From Fagopyrum homotropicum (Eukaryota; Streptophyta; Magnoliopsida; Caryophyllales; Polygonaceae), in assembly GCA_033239125.1 (NCBI GenBank), contig BSWB01000004.1, positions 61,193,501 to 61,257,500 on the forward strand: a DNA stretch of 64,000 bases, written 5' to 3'. Both the position numbers and the translations under genes were made by a program. Shown here piece by piece: positions 34,495 to 46,688 of this stretch; the stretch's first letter is position 1; every line of letters begins with the position of its first letter. The notes under the pieces were generated by a model. It did no database searches. It had not been told where the DNA came from and saw only the letters and a program-made list of their open reading frames with translations.

Positions 34495-35422
34495 TCATCA
34501 AAAGAGCAACATCCAGCTAAGGACTTTAAATGAAGCGCTTCTTGGGAGGCAACCCACAGTAGTTCTATCCTTTTTCTTTCTTTTTGCTTTAGAGTGGCTT
34601 AGGATAGTTAGCTTAGTTGTTTGTTTTTGCTTTGTTTTTGTTTTTCCTCGATGCGCTCTCGGTTTGTTTGTGTCATAGATCGCAGGAACTAGTACAATCT
34701 TGAAGAATTGATAGAAAAGGTTGATGCAAGTGTTCTCAAGGATGTTTTCAAGGAGCAAAGGACAATATATCGACTTACCATAAGTAAACCGATCGATTCA
34801 GGCTATAGAGGAAGTCGATTTTTGACAACAGAAAAAAAACTCGATTGAATAATCGACTCACCATAGAAAAATCGATCGCTTTTCCTTGAAGATGAGCAAA
34901 AAGGCTAGAAAATCGGACCGGCGAAAAAATCGGCCATAAAAATCGGCCGATTTTCTTCGTAAATAGACCGGCCTATAAAATGCCTTCTCCACTCCTCTTC
35001 CTCACCCCACACTTAGAATTTTCGAGCCCCTCTTCCTCTCAAGAGCCAAAAATCACCCGTCCCCTAATCTCATCATTTGATAACCGTTTTGCACGATTCT
35101 TGAGTCTAAACCAAAGCCCTTGCAACGAGAGAGAAGAATCTAGCAACAACAAGTGTGGCAAATTGCTCATTCGTCTGGAATTCAGGTTTTTCTGTCCAAA
35201 ACCTAACTTTTTCGCTCGATTTTGATTCGTGCTTTAAAATTGTTAGATTGTTGTGTTTGTTGAGGGGTTCTGCTTAGAAACAACCCTAGGAAGTTGTTTG
35301 TGGTGTTGCATTGGTTAAAACTTTACAAATTTGTGAGTTTGATTGAAATCGAAGAAAAAATCAATCTTGCCCAGTAAAATCGACCGACTTTTGGATAGAA
35401 CAGCCCGATTTTTATTGCAGAA
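34495..35422 (+). other. Athila C spacer between pol and env-position ORF
   Basis: This noncoding stretch matches 15807-16736 of copy B. It holds the post-pol block at 34515-34556, clusters of AATCGGCCGATTTT-like words at 34770-34960 and 35355-35412, and a candidate splice acceptor GATTTTTATTGCAG at 35407-35420, two bases before the ORF3 ATG. Confidence 0.7.
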
Positions 35423-36904
35423 ATGGATGCCGTAAGGAGAACCACTAGGAACCTAACCAAGAAGAAGGGATCTTCTTCTAGGGCCCCTCCACCACCACAA
35501 CCACCTCCCCTAGCACGAAAAACCTTCCCCCTCCCACTTTCAAACACAAGAAGAGGTATGAACGCCTCTTGACTCGACCAATTATCCGTCCTCTTTATGT
35601 TATGTTGGATGACTTAGATGCATTGTTTGTGAGGGAGGATATTGACTGGATGTTGGAGAGAACATGGTTGAGTCAGTTTGCACTTATTAGAGAGGACGAT
35701 TATGCTGAGATCACCCTAGAGTTTCTTAGCACTTTCGAGCATGATCCTACACATAGGAGAGTTTCCTTTCGGCTTATGGATGAGGTTCATGAGATGTCTA
35801 TTCCTGCCTTTAGGGATTTATTTGGCTTTCCATCATCTTTTCAAGGCACATTCCCGAGAGGATTGAGTGCTAGTGCTTTCTGGGAGAGCATCTCCACAGG
35901 AGAGGCCAGAAGGGACAAATAGAGACCGGGGAACTCCAAGGAAAAGAGCATGTATAACTTGTCCTTCAAGATAGCTCACCGGATCCTCAGTGAGTCTTTG
36001 CTCGTAAGAACGGAGACGCCGTAGAAGGTCAAGGCAAATGAGCTCTGTATCCTCCACTGTATGACTACAGGTACCATCCCAGACAACGCCACCATGCTTG
36101 CTGACTATCTTGGGAAGATAGCCAACAAGAAAGTAGGAGACATATGTGTTGGAGGCCTTGTCACTTATGTGGCCAAGGCATTTGAGTTGAATTTCTCCGA
36201 TTGTAGTTTAGCTGAGAGTGCACGCCCCCTTGGTTCGCAAAGATTGGTTGCTAGACGGGTTTTGATTCCTAGATGTATGGGCACCCCACAGGTGACCATA
36301 CCATGGGAAAAGGAAGCTAGCAGAGATAGAGTAAAAATCCGAGTATACTATCAAGAACAGAAGCAACTGGAAGGAGACGTTTGAGCACTATTTTGATGGG
36401 ATGGCCCCTTCTGTCGTGTACTATGATGAGGATGAGGACGATGACTATGATGAGGAAGATGCAGCATACCACCCTTCTATGCTAGATTTTGAGAGCGACA
36501 CAAACATTGGCCATGCCACATATGCTATGGACACAGATACACATGGCGCTGGACCCAGCAGGACCAGTGGAGGTGCAAAGGAGACCGAGGATGAGATACC
36601 GGCTCCACGTCATTCCTTCTCTCACGTACCCAGCCGTGTGAGAGGACGCGAACATAGCAGATCTGGACTCCAGCAGCAGATTGGAGCATTGGTTGCTGGA
36701 ATTTGGGGTTTACACGCTAATTACCAGGGCCTTCGTACTAACTATAAGGCTCTTCACACCGACTACAAGGCGTTGGACACCCAGTTCACTGAGTACCGTC
36801 AAATGATAGATGCGCGGCATTGCTCTTATGATGGACAGATGAGAGACATGTACTACCATACCTTTGGTGCCTTCTAGGATCATGGAGCTCCGAGGTATCC
36901 ATAA
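35423..36904 (+). pseudogene. Athila C ORF3 (env-position, ATHILA ORF-1 family)
   Basis: This is the better preserved ORF3 copy. It starts MDAVRRTTRNLTKKKG with a proline-rich stretch. A one-base deletion at about 35518 shifts the frame. Then follow DDLDALFVREDIDWMLERTWLSQ, FRLMDEVHEMSIPAFRD, GDICVGGLVTYV, an acidic stretch (EDEDDDYDEEDAAYHPSM) and an unusual region of heptads around 36706-36790, read as L-x-x-x-Y-x-x repeated about four times. Stops at about 35920, 36021 and 36382 interrupt it. The terminal TAA at 36902-36904 comes earlier than in B. I see no membrane segment. The family sits where env lies in retroviruses, but its role is unknown. Confidence 0.83.
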
Positions 36905-38230
36905 CCACCACCACCACCGCTAACTGAGGATGGAGATTCTACTCCATTTTACATTGTAAATATTTTTCTCCATCTTGTGCTTGACTTCTCACATTGGGGA
37001 CAATATGAAGGTTATGTATGGGGTGGGGGTACATACAATCTCTTTCCTATTATTGCACTTATGCACTCTACTTTGCACGTTATAACTTGGTTTGTAATAA
37101 CTCTTGCGTTATCGTTTCCACTATGACATTTGCATTGCATGTTTTTCTTCAAATTTTTGTGAAATTTTCAAAATGTTTGTGCTTCTTAATGGAAATGACC
37201 TCCATGATGATGATTGTGATGTGGAAAGGCAAAAGATGACTTAGCTTTATTAGGATTTTAATCGTGACATGTATGGATTTGATTGTCTTATTTGAATGCA
37301 TGTATGATTTATATGATGTTGATGCCTTGATAAGAGAATGAAATAATGATCGAAGCTATATTATAAGTTCTTATGCATCATAATGGAATGGCCAGGGCAA
37401 TTCTCCTCTTTTAATTTACATCTTGTTCATGCTAGCTCCTCAATGAATATTGTGACCTCCTTTTGACCATTTGGGAATTAGGATAAGTAGTTATGTATGG
37501 CATGTTTGATGTGGGAGGGCCTTTGTAAAAGTATTAAGTGAAAGTTTTGCAAAAATAGGATTGGGAACGTTGAACATGAGGATGAGTAACTCGGCACCAT
37601 TCACATATCCGGGTGTTTGTGTCTTGCCAAAGTCCGAATGAACGAAAAGTCCTAACGGGATATGGTATGTGCATCAAGGGTTTGAGGCATCTCGAAAATT
37701 GAGAATTGCCGATCTCCTAGGCTTCGGTTTTTGTGCACCTCTTTCCATACTCTCAAAAAGTAAAGCAAAAGAAAAGAAATTTTAGACGCAAAGCATGTGT
37801 TGGTGAAGTTGTGTTCTTAATGCTCTTGTTGTGTTGTTCCTCCTTCCCGGATTAGCACAACATTACCTTAACAGATTTCCTACCCTTAACACGTTTCTTT
37901 GTTCTCTTTTTGATTGGAAGACCTTGACACCTTTGTGCACATGTTTATGACTTCATGGCTTAGATTTTTTTGATTTTGATTATCTCCACATTTCTATCAT
38001 ATCACTTATATATGTTTTTGAGTAAGAAATGATGATTTATCTATGGTACGGTAATTATTGATGCATACTTTGTCTTCCTATGCCTTGAAACATTATTTTG
38101 AGGGTGATCCAAAAGAAGAAGCACACTTCAAAAGATTTTTTGAGTTTTTCGCATGATATAATCCATGACATCTTATGTTCTAGATTTGAACCTTACTTGG
38201 GGACAAGCAAGAGGCAAGTATGGGGTATTC
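36905..38230 (+). mobile_element. Athila C 3' noncoding region and polypurine tract
   Basis: This contains the CATTGGGGACAATATG / TGTATGGGGT module (36993-37025), the conserved block starting GTAACTCGGCACC (37586-37703) and the polypurine-tract region AAGTATGGGGTATTC ending at 38230. No gene was seen. Confidence 0.82.
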
Positions 38231-38671
38231 TGATGACATGAATTATATGCCATTATAATCATGCATATTGTGAATGTCTTACCTTAGTTTACCTTACATT
38301 CAAAGAGAATTGTGTGCCTTTGAGCTTTGTTTCATGTATATTTCGGAAATAGAGGTCTATACGAGTTTTGATTGAATTGTAGGTGAAAACGATGGATTTG
38401 GGAGCAATAATGGAGAAAAGAGTAGTTAAGGTCAATGAGGAAGCATAAGAGACTTTGAGGACTCATGAGGAGTGAGGAAAGTGCAAAGGAAGAGTCACAA
38501 ACAAGAAGGTGGAAAACAAGCCAAAAGACGAGCACTTTCTGTTATTAAAAATCGGGTGAGTTGTGTAGAGGTCGATTTTTATTTGTAATCATCTAAAAAT
38601 ATAACGTTCGAAAGCCCAAAGCATATGGGCAGGAAGGAGGATATGTTTTGCAGCCCATTAGGAATTTGGGT
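38231..38671 (+). mobile_element. 3' LTR of Athila C, first segment
   Basis: It starts TGATGACATG and aligns with 22804-23290 of the shared B/C LTR, with roughly 14 differences in the first 230 bases. It is interrupted by the solo LTR at 38672, and TGGGT (38667-38671) is the target site. Confidence 0.88.
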
Positions 38672-41600
38672 TGTAACACCACAAATTTTTGGCGCGTTTT
38701 TAATATTTATTTTATCCTACTTCTATCGATATTTTCCGAACTTAAATATTTTATTAAAAATATTTGTCGATGTAAAACATTTTTCCTGAGTATATTTTTA
38801 TTTTAGATACGTTCTCATATATTTGTATTATATTTTTTGGAAAAGTTGAAGAAGTTTTCCGATTCGGATATCCCGTTCCGAATGCTTTCATCGATTTATT
38901 ATTTCTTTTGTTTTTCTTTCTTAACTTATTTTCTTTCTCTTTCTTCCTCACCCAATTCTCTCTCCCCGACCTTTGGCAGAAACATGTTGCCCGCCCAGAC
39001 CTACACCTAGCTCTGGCCTCGGTGCTAGCCTGCAGTGCAATGTGTCCGACCTCTCGATCCCTCACCCTTGTTTAATTCTCACACAAACAGCCTCTCATTC
39101 TCACTCACCAGTCCAGCCAATTCCACCCTTGCTCTTCCCCTCTGTTTCTTCCCCCTCCACAAGCTAGGAGAGCAGCTACGACATCCTTACCCTCCCCGCC
39201 GCCGACTAGACTGCCACCACCGCCTAGGAGTATCCGGTCACCATCGAGCAAGTTGCTTGCTACTGAATTCGCCGGAAATCTGACCTATTCGTCTATGCAC
39301 AGCTCGCCTTTTTGATTGTCTGGCATGTACGCTCCAACCCGCAGCAAGTGAAGGCACCAACGATTCCCCCTGTTCTGGCAGCCTCGCACCTACTCTCTTT
39401 CGATCTCCTCCCTCACAAGCAGCAACCTCAACCTTCGAGCTCCATCTCTCTTTCCCTCTCCTCTCGCAACTCTCACCGGCAGCCTCCCGTACCCATCGTC
39501 TCTATGTCGGTTCGAAAACACCCCAACAACCACCGGAGAATCCCTCTGCTCTGCCCACGCCTTCGCCCTCGACTGCCGGATCGAAGAGCACCACCGGCAA
39601 CCTCTGTTCCCTGGCAAAACCGTCACCCTCTACTCTTCATCTCTTCCTCGAAGGGACCACCTCCCTCGTCCCTCTCTGCATCACCACCGCCAGGAGCCCT
39701 ACCTCGCCAACCTTCCGGAGCCCTGCAGCGCCGCCACGAGAGCCTGCCAGTGATGCCGGCCGCTGTTGCTGCTACTTCTCCTTTTCCCCAGCAAGCTTGA
39801 AAAGGGTTTCAAAAACCCTTTCCGTTTATTAAATCGGGGCCCCCTTCATTTTGGTATAATTGCAGAATGTACCCATGATTTGTGTTTATTGTAGATTTGA
39901 CCCACTCTTTTGGAATTTGTAGATTGTGCACTACTTGAATTTATTACAGATTTGACCGGATTTTATTTTCAAAATATATCCCAAAGTTTATCAAACTTCA
40001 TGAGTTGCCCAGAAAATGTTTTTACGAGTTTTAACCTTGGATTTATATACGAGTTTGATCTTATATATATGTATATTACGTATTGTGTCCTTGTTTGTTT
40101 ATTTATGGAACTTGGCACAATATTTAATTACGTATTATGACCCATATTTTTGGAATGGTATTATTTGTCCCGGAAAGCGTTTTGCGAGTTTTATCCTTGT
40201 TTTAAAAGCGGGACTTTGCTTATATTTTATACCCTCGTTGGATTAATTTCGAGATTATGACTCAAGGGTTCAATTGCGGGTTTTTAGCGTTTGCTTTTGA
40301 AAATGAGTTTACCTTAGAATAATATATCTTATATTACAATCAAATTTAGCGTATTAGCTAAATTTGTGTAGCTTTGATTTTAGGTTCGGAAGCGCCCCGA
40401 TAAAGGCCTAACGAGTCTAAGTTTGTCTTCCGTCTTTTGCCGTCATGTGAGTACCTTCTCCCCCGAGCTTATGATCTTACTCGATTTAGTTATGTTTAGT
40501 AGTATCATGCTAGGATTGGATCTAACATAACTTAGAGTGAATACCAAGTAGTGGTTATGGACCTTATATAGATGAGTTTTGTGGATTGTGAAATGTTGTA
40601 AGGCTAGAGGAGTTGATATTATCTTGTGAGGTTGTTTATGACTTTAAGTTATAGGTTGAGCTTGTGAGAATTTAGGGGTTGAGGTTGTATGATGTTGAGG
40701 TTGTGGACTAGAACGAGAGTATCCTAGCTTGTGTTGTATTGGTTATGACCTTGTGAGATCGTGAGGACTAGGAGTTTGCTATCCTAGCATGGTTATGGTT
40801 TATAATCTTGCGAGATCATTGGGACTAGAAGTCTAAGGACTTCTAGCATGTGAGAGAGATGATGATTGTGTGCCTTGTTTTGACTAGGCGTTGAGGGCCT
40901 TCCTACGGGAAGTTGAGAGCGGTGGTTAGCGGGATTATCTTTGAGACAGGTAAGTCTCCGGACTTACTTAGCTCGTATTCCTTGTATTAGCATTGATGTG
41001 TGTTTGTTGGTGTGTGCTTATTGTTTATTGTTTATAACAACTAAACCGGAATTAGGATTACCGACCTTTAAATTATTTTGGCCCAAGTGTATGATAACGG
41101 GCGGTGACAACTTGTCTGGCTCCCGCGAGAGCTAGGAGGTTCTCGGCGACTATCCCGTGCTGGTAGACGGTCAGATGCATCAGTTCCATTCCATGCCGGT
41201 AAGTAGGGATCGAGGCGAGTTTCGGTGACTCTTGTGTCACAACCTAAGTTGAATTAAAACAGGATATGACTTAATAATAATAAGATAATGAACCGGAGTT
41301 GTGTGCTTTGGAGTGTATTGGGTGTTTATGGTGATTGACTTGTGTTTGTGCTTTTCACCTTGATTCTAATGTCTCGAATATTAGCTAACGGTTTTATATC
41401 GATTGTTGTAGATTGTCTTGCAGGTTAGAAATGCGGTCGAGAGATCCGGAAGAGTGGACAGTCGGGGTTCCGTACATTTTAGGAGGGGTTTGGTTGGAGT
41501 TGTTTTTGGGTATTGTTTCTTGTATATTGTTATGTTTTTGATGTTCGAGTCTTTGGAGTTGAGAACTCGGCTGAAGTTGTTTTTTTTTGTTCTGGGGATT

Positions 41601-41748
41601 ATATCATTTGCATAAAAATGTATTTCGGTTTTGCCTTTATTTGTGTCTTGTTGTAAGATCCGGTCAAATTGTTGTCAGGCTAAGGGTCGGGACCCATTGT
41701 GAGGTCCCAACCCGTAACGCCCGAGTCTCGCGGATTCGGGGTGTTACA
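38672..41748 (+). mobile_element. Tekay-type solo LTR
   Basis: This 3077-bp element starts TGTAACACC, ends GGGGTGTTACA and is flanked by the target duplication TGGGT (38667-38671 and 41749-41753). It has no internal domain, so it is a solo LTR left by LTR-LTR recombination. Its length and ends fit Tekay/Del chromoviruses, and its last 100 bases resemble those of the LTRs at 7325 and 7949. A GC-rich tract at 38940-39800 gives Pro/Ser-rich ORFs that look like an LTR-encoded leader, not genes. The region 39800-41700 is AT-rich and unremarkable. Confidence 0.9.
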
Positions 41749-42092
41749 TGGGTTATGTTGGAACCCTAGGAGACGGAACGAGTGGGTCGCACAGAACGGG
41801 ATTGGACAACATACGATAGAGGATTGGAGATTCTTGGAGAGAAAGATTTACGGAAGGAAGATAGAGTTCAAGATTCAAGAAAGTTGTGAGATCTTTGATT
41901 ATTGTTCGTTATTGTGATTTGTGAACACATCATACTAAATGTTTTGAGAGATTTTAATGAAGTTTTGAAAGATTGATTACAAATTTTGGAGATCTATCAA
42001 GTTTATTGCAAAGTTTGGTTTTTACTTGGGTTTCTTTATTCAATCTTGATTTTGATTCAAACATGAAAATGATTGGATAAAAACCTTGTGAT
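41749..42092 (+). mobile_element. 3' LTR of Athila C, second segment
   Basis: This continues the C LTR, aligning with about 23287-23638 of the shared B/C LTR, up to the insertion of Athila E after 42092. The remainder of the C LTR lies beyond the right edge of the window. GTGAT (42088-42092) is the expected target duplication of E. Confidence 0.87.
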
Positions 42093-42527
42093 TGATAACA
42101 CAATTTATTGCTTAGATTTAGGTAATCATTTAGATAGATTTCTCACTCATTCATGCATAGTTTAGCACTAGTTCACGACGTTTTGCACTCAATTCATGTA
42201 CTTTGTCGAGATAGACGTCTACACGGACTTGTGCGTGTTTTATAGGTATTTCGGGAGATTTAGGAGCTAAAACGACACGTTTGAGGATCGTTCATCTAGA
42301 TGACACACCCTCGGACTCATTGGGACACAAGCTAAGGGCTAAAGAGGACTCATGGAACCTTGCCAACACTAGCCATGCACCAAATCACAGCTTAATGATC
42401 CAAGGCGAAGTTTCTGCACAGAATCACGGTTCTCTGACACTCCACGGCCGTGGAATCACCCGTGGATTTTGTCAGATTCTTGTGACAGCTGTGCCACGAC
42501 TCTCATGGCCAGCTCATGCAAGTTTGT

Positions 42528-42535
42528 TATAAAAG
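42528..42535 (+). promoter_or_regulatory. TATA box of Athila E 5' LTR
   Basis: TATAAAAG is followed by TGGTCCTTCA, the same context as the TATA box in F. The 3' LTR copy is at 63321-63328. Confidence 0.65.
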
Positions 42536-43033
42536 TGGTCCTTCATGGGCTGTGAGAGGCATCTTGGAGCAGCTCTCCATTATCCATGACTCTCTAACAA
42601 AAATATTCTCTCAACAAGAAGTTTTTCTAGGAAGGAAAGTGTCAAAGAGGAAGAAGAAGAGTTCCATTGAAGAGGAGAAGAAGAACACACACCATTGCCA
42701 CACCTTGATAGATTTTTGTAGTGAAGAATTCCGGATTCTATTTCTAGAGTCGTATGAACCCTTTGAACCTTCTTTTGGAAGGATTGTGAGTTGCTCTAAT
42801 TCTATTTTCAGCTTGGTTTGTTTTAAGTTCACTTGTTCATCTCTTTTCCTTCATCATCTTGCAAATGGATGTCATGATTTTGTGTTTGCTTGTTTCGATT
42901 TCTATTATGAATGTTGTAGACTAAATAGATGTGGTTCTAGGGTGAGGAAAGGATGGTTATGGCTAGGGCTATGATAGGACAGACTTAGATTTATGTTTGG
43001 ATGACTTGTGTGCATAAACGTAGCCTCTGTTAG

Positions 43034-43093
43034 AAATCACGGGTAGTTCTTGCCTAACCATGGCCGTGGTTTAGGTAGAACAAACCGTGATTT
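43034..43093. other. Hairpin module in Athila E LTR
   Basis: This imperfect inverted repeat of about 60 bases is centred on CCATGGCCGTGG, with outer arms AAATCACGG and CCGTGATTT and inner arms CCTAAC and GTTTAGG. It occupies the same LTR position as the 80-base hairpin of F, with a different sequence. In the 3' LTR the core is CCACGGCCGTGG. Confidence 0.75.
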
Positions 43094-43203
43094 TCCCTGG
43101 TTCGATGTATCTTGTCTTGGATTGTTAGAATGTTGAAATCCTAAGTGTTTGTTGAGTTAAATCTATCCTAGGGTGACCTAGTGTTAGCAACTAAGTGTTA
43201 GGA

Positions 43204-43465
43204 GAGACTTACCCGGTAATCCTTACTCTTAGATTCCAAAGATAACAAACCTTAGGTAGTGGTGAGCCTAATAAGCCGCCATTGGATTAAGTGTGCTAGG
43301 ATAGTCGTTTAGGACTTCCCTTCCAAGACTTACCCGGTAAGGATAGGTAAGATCTCTAGACAACAATCCGGTTCGAGTAGAATTCCGTCCCTTAGGTTCT
43401 TAGAGACTTACCCGGTAATGAGACCTAGGGAATGGACTAGTTGATCATGAGACCTACCCAGTGAT
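43204..43465 (+). repeat. Four-copy spaced LTR motif array (E)
   Basis: Copies of GAGACTTACCCGGTAAT-like words start at 43204, 43325, 43403 and 43449, with spacings of 121, 78 and 46 bases. Confidence 0.8.
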
Positions 43466-43923
43466 TGATCCCAATCTAGAAATACTTAACCCCAACATAG
43501 TTAATCCAAGGAATGAATAGATAGCTTGAGTCCTATGCCATAACCGGAACTTCCAACCCCTAGAATCCGTCTTTTCTTTCTTTCTTTGATCTATATCTTG
43601 TTTAGCTTGTTTATTTGTGTTGATTCATAGTTTAGTTGATTGTTCACCTTGCATGAATTGTGATTCTTGATTGATCACCAAAAACCAACCAAAAATATTT
43701 GAAATTTTCATTTCTTTATTTCTCCCTTTTCTTTCAACCTAGGTCTTTACTAAACTCAATCACAAATCGAATCAATTTCACCTTAGTCTTTGTGTTCGAC
43801 CTCGGAGTACTATCCCTACTACAAACGTCCCGTACACTGCGGGTTTCGCTAGGTAGTTTAGGATTTAGTTCGAGTTATAAATTTAAGGCTTTTTGTGCTA
43901 CCAATCTTAGCGTAACAAGTTTT

Positions 43924-43940
43924 TGGCGCCGTTGCCGGGG
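43924..43940 (+). other. Primer-binding site of Athila E (tRNA-Asp)
   Basis: TGGCGCCGTTGCCGGGG is exactly complementary to the 3' end of plant tRNA-Asp, six bases after the LTR. Confidence 0.95.
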
Positions 43941-44058
43941 ACTAGGTCTAGATTGAGTCTATTTTGTGATTGTTATTAGTGTAGATCTTTCTTGTTGCTT
44001 TTGATCTCTCTTTGGTGTGTGTCTTTGCTTTTCAGGACATTTCTTACTCTTTAGGTTT

Positions 44059-46284
44059 ATGCGAAGATCTCGTGGAAAGGATTTAGCTCCATTCGATCCC
44101 GAACCGGAGAAAACCCTTAGATCAAGATCAAAGAGCATTCGAAAAGAGAAGGAGATGGCTGGAAGAAACCTCCAAGCTGAATTGGATGAGGCTTTAGAGC
44201 AAATTAGGCTAAGAGATGAGCTCTTGGAGGAAGAAAGGAGACTTGCCAATGAGAGGCAAGAGGCAACTAGGAGGGAGATTGATGAGATTAGGCAAGCCCT
44301 TGTTCAAGGAGAGCTTAATCGTCAACAACCTCCACCTCCTCCACCACCGGTGATACAACCGCAGCCGGCGGTTAATGTTAGGGTCGAGCCCATTGCCATT
44401 GAAGAGCCACAAACGTTGGGGCAACGTATGGATCCGGCACAAAGAGCACACCGACCGGGTGTGAACTTAGGAGATCCCGCAACCCACAACTATGAGCTCC
44501 GCCCTCAAGTTCTACAAATGATCCGGCATAATCAATTTGGAGGGATGGAAGGAGAGTCTCCTCATCAACATTTGATGAATTATGAGATCTTGATGGAGAC
44601 TCTTAGACCGCCAAGATTGGAGAGCAACAACCATAAGCTTAGAGCTTTTTCCTTCTCTCTTAAGGATAAAGCCTTGGCTTGGTATCAATCTATTCCACAA
44701 GGGCGAGTTGGTACTTGGGAGGAGATGACAACCAAGTTTTTGACCAAGTTCTTCCCACCTTCCAAGACTACCAAATTAAGAGGGAAGATCAATGCCTTCG
44801 TGATGAAGGATAGAGAAAGTTTATTCAAGTCATGGGAGAGGTTCAAAGATCTTCTCCTTGATTGTCCACACCATGGCATACCAAAAATTGAGCTATTGGA
44901 GATCTACTTCAAGGGACTTGATGAAGATAGCCAATTCAAGCTCCAATCTCTTTCCGGTGGGACTTTTATGGAGAAGCATGTAGATGAAGCTTGGGAGTTT
45001 GTGGAGAAGCAAGCCCTAGTGATTGATAAATACTCCCATAGGAAGAGTGAAGGGAGAAAGGCGGGAGCATATGAGGTGAGTGAGGTCACCATGAGCAATT
45101 TCAAGCTTGACGCCATCAACAACGAGTTGAAGTCCTTGAGGGAGTTGTGTGCTACAACTTTGAAGAACCAAGCAACTCCTCAAGTGCTTCCACAAGCCAA
45201 CTTGTCTTCCAAGGAGGAGGATGTGAATTATATGGGAAGGGGCAACTTCAACAATTATCAAGGCCCAAGGAACTTCAACAACAACCGGCAATTCAACAAT
45301 TACCGGCCCAACCACAACCATCCCGGATTTTCTTACTCTAACCCGGATGGAGCCTTGAACCCTCCCGCTTCCTCAAGCACAACTCCACCACAAAGAGCTT
45401 CACAAGAACCTCCACCCGGATTTACTCAACCTCTAAAGGATAGAACCGAAATAATGTTTGAGCAATTGCTTGGAAGGTTGAGTGGTCTTGAGAGCACTGT
45501 GACTTCAATTTCTAAGGCTCAAAAGGTTTTGGAAGCACAAGTGTTCCAAAAGGCAGGTGAAGCCCATAGAGATCCGGGAAAGCTTCCCGGAAGAACCGAA
45601 GACAACCCAAGAGGCCAAGTGTTGGCTATCACAACAAGGAGTGGGTTGAGTATGAAGGATCCTTTGCCCAAGGACAATGCTAAGGGAAAGCAAGTAGTGG
45701 TAGAAGAGGGAAGATTGCAAGAAGATGGAGGCAAGAGCAAGGATGTAGAGCCAACCTATGTGGCACCACCTCCATACAAGCCACCACTACCGTTCCCACA
45801 ATCAAGAGCAAGAGCTCGTTTGAACAATCACTTTGGTAAATTCCTTGAACTAATGTCCAAATTACATATTAACATTCCGTTCATGGATGCTATTTTAGGA
45901 ATGCCGGCATATGGCAAGTTTTTGAAAGAAATACTCTCCAACAAAAGGAAGTTGGAGGAGTACGGGGAGATAAGAATGACCAAGAGATCCTCTGAATTGA
46001 TCCAAACAATGAAGGAGGAGATGCCTCCCAAACTAAGAGATCCGGGTTCTTTTTGTGTCCCAATAGGAGTGGGAGATGTGAAGTACGAGGCCCTTTGTGA
46101 TCTTGGAGCGAGTGTGAGCATCATACCGCTTGCACTTTGCAACAAGGTCGGACTAGGAGAGCCAAAGCCGGTCAAGATGACCCTCTATATGGCGGACCGT
46201 TCTATCACTCATCCGGTTGGGATTTTAGAAGAAATCCCGGTGCAACTAGGAGGATTCTATGTGCCAATTGACTTTGTAGTCTTG
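44059..46284 (+). pseudogene. Athila E gag and first part of protease, cut by insertion of F
   Basis: This is the first 742 codons of the E polyprotein. It has an N-terminal coiled coil (about residues 20-85), a Pro-rich stretch (about 95-105), the Gag core (about 157-298) and an Asn/Pro-rich linker without a CCHC knuckle. It also has the protease active site at D681 (CDLGASVSIIP, so DLG instead of DTG/DSG). It is uninterrupted until F begins after TCTTG (46280-46284), and the LTR of F supplies the stop. An in-frame upstream ATG exists at 44017, but the MRRSR start is conserved in all copies. The reading resumes at 57681. Confidence 0.92.
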
Positions 46285-46612
46285 TGATAACAAGATTTAT
46301 GACTTAGGATTAGGTAGTCATTTAGATAGATTTCTCATTCATTCGTGCAAGTTTTGGCATTGATTCATGACGTCTTCGCTCAATTTACGCACATTTCTAG
46401 AAAAGACGTCTACACTACCTTCTATCGGTTTTGTAGGTAATTCGGGGACCTATTGGACGTTAATCGATACATATGAGGGACAAGCCTCATGATGGTACAC
46501 ATCCAAAGCCTTGGAGGAGCATAATTGGATCAACAAAGGACACAAAGACCACCATTGGTGCAAGCAATGGAGCAACTCATGGCTAGACGATCATAGCATG
46601 TTTCTGTTGAAG

Positions 46613-46666
46613 AAAATCGACCTACACCCAGGAAAATCGGCCGATTTATTGCTCTGGGTCGATTTT
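46613..46666. other. Hairpin module 1 in Athila F LTR
   Basis: The core AAATCGGCCGATTT (46634-46647) lies inside outer arms AAAATCGACC (46613-46622) and GGTCGATTTT (46657-46666). It is just upstream of the TATA box. The 3' LTR copy is at about 56181-56234. Confidence 0.85.
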
Positions 46667-46688
46667 TAGGCCTTTGACAGCTTAAAGC

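Larger units (their letters stand above)
42093..43917 (+). repeat. 5' LTR of Athila E
   Basis: This 1825-bp LTR starts TGATAACACAA and ends CTTAGCGTAACA. It contains modules around CCACGGCCGTGG at 42422-42470 and 43034-43093, a TATA box TATAAAAG at 42528-42535, the four-copy motif array at 43204-43465 and the GTACACTGCGGGTTTC word at about 43831. Confidence 0.93.

Noticed and set aside
35423..36904. ORF3 as a viral envelope gene
   Set aside because: Position is env-like, but no signal peptide, membrane segment or glycoprotein feature is visible. Only the ATHILA ORF-1 family resemblance is supported.
38973..39800. Pro/Ser-rich ORFs up to 162 codons in a GC-rich island
   Set aside because: They lie inside the solo LTR, have no recognisable domain and overlap in several frames. 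An LTR-encoded leader explains the composition.
42281..42974. Short plus-strand ORFs in the LTRs of E (83 and 152 codons), also in the 3' LTR
   Set aside because: Both copies are present only because the LTRs are nearly identical. There is no homology to known proteins, and they overlap the promoter and leader.
44209..46175. Minus-strand ORFs opposite gag-pol of E and F
   Set aside because: They mirror the coding strand, vary in length between copies and show no domain. They are shadows of the real frame.
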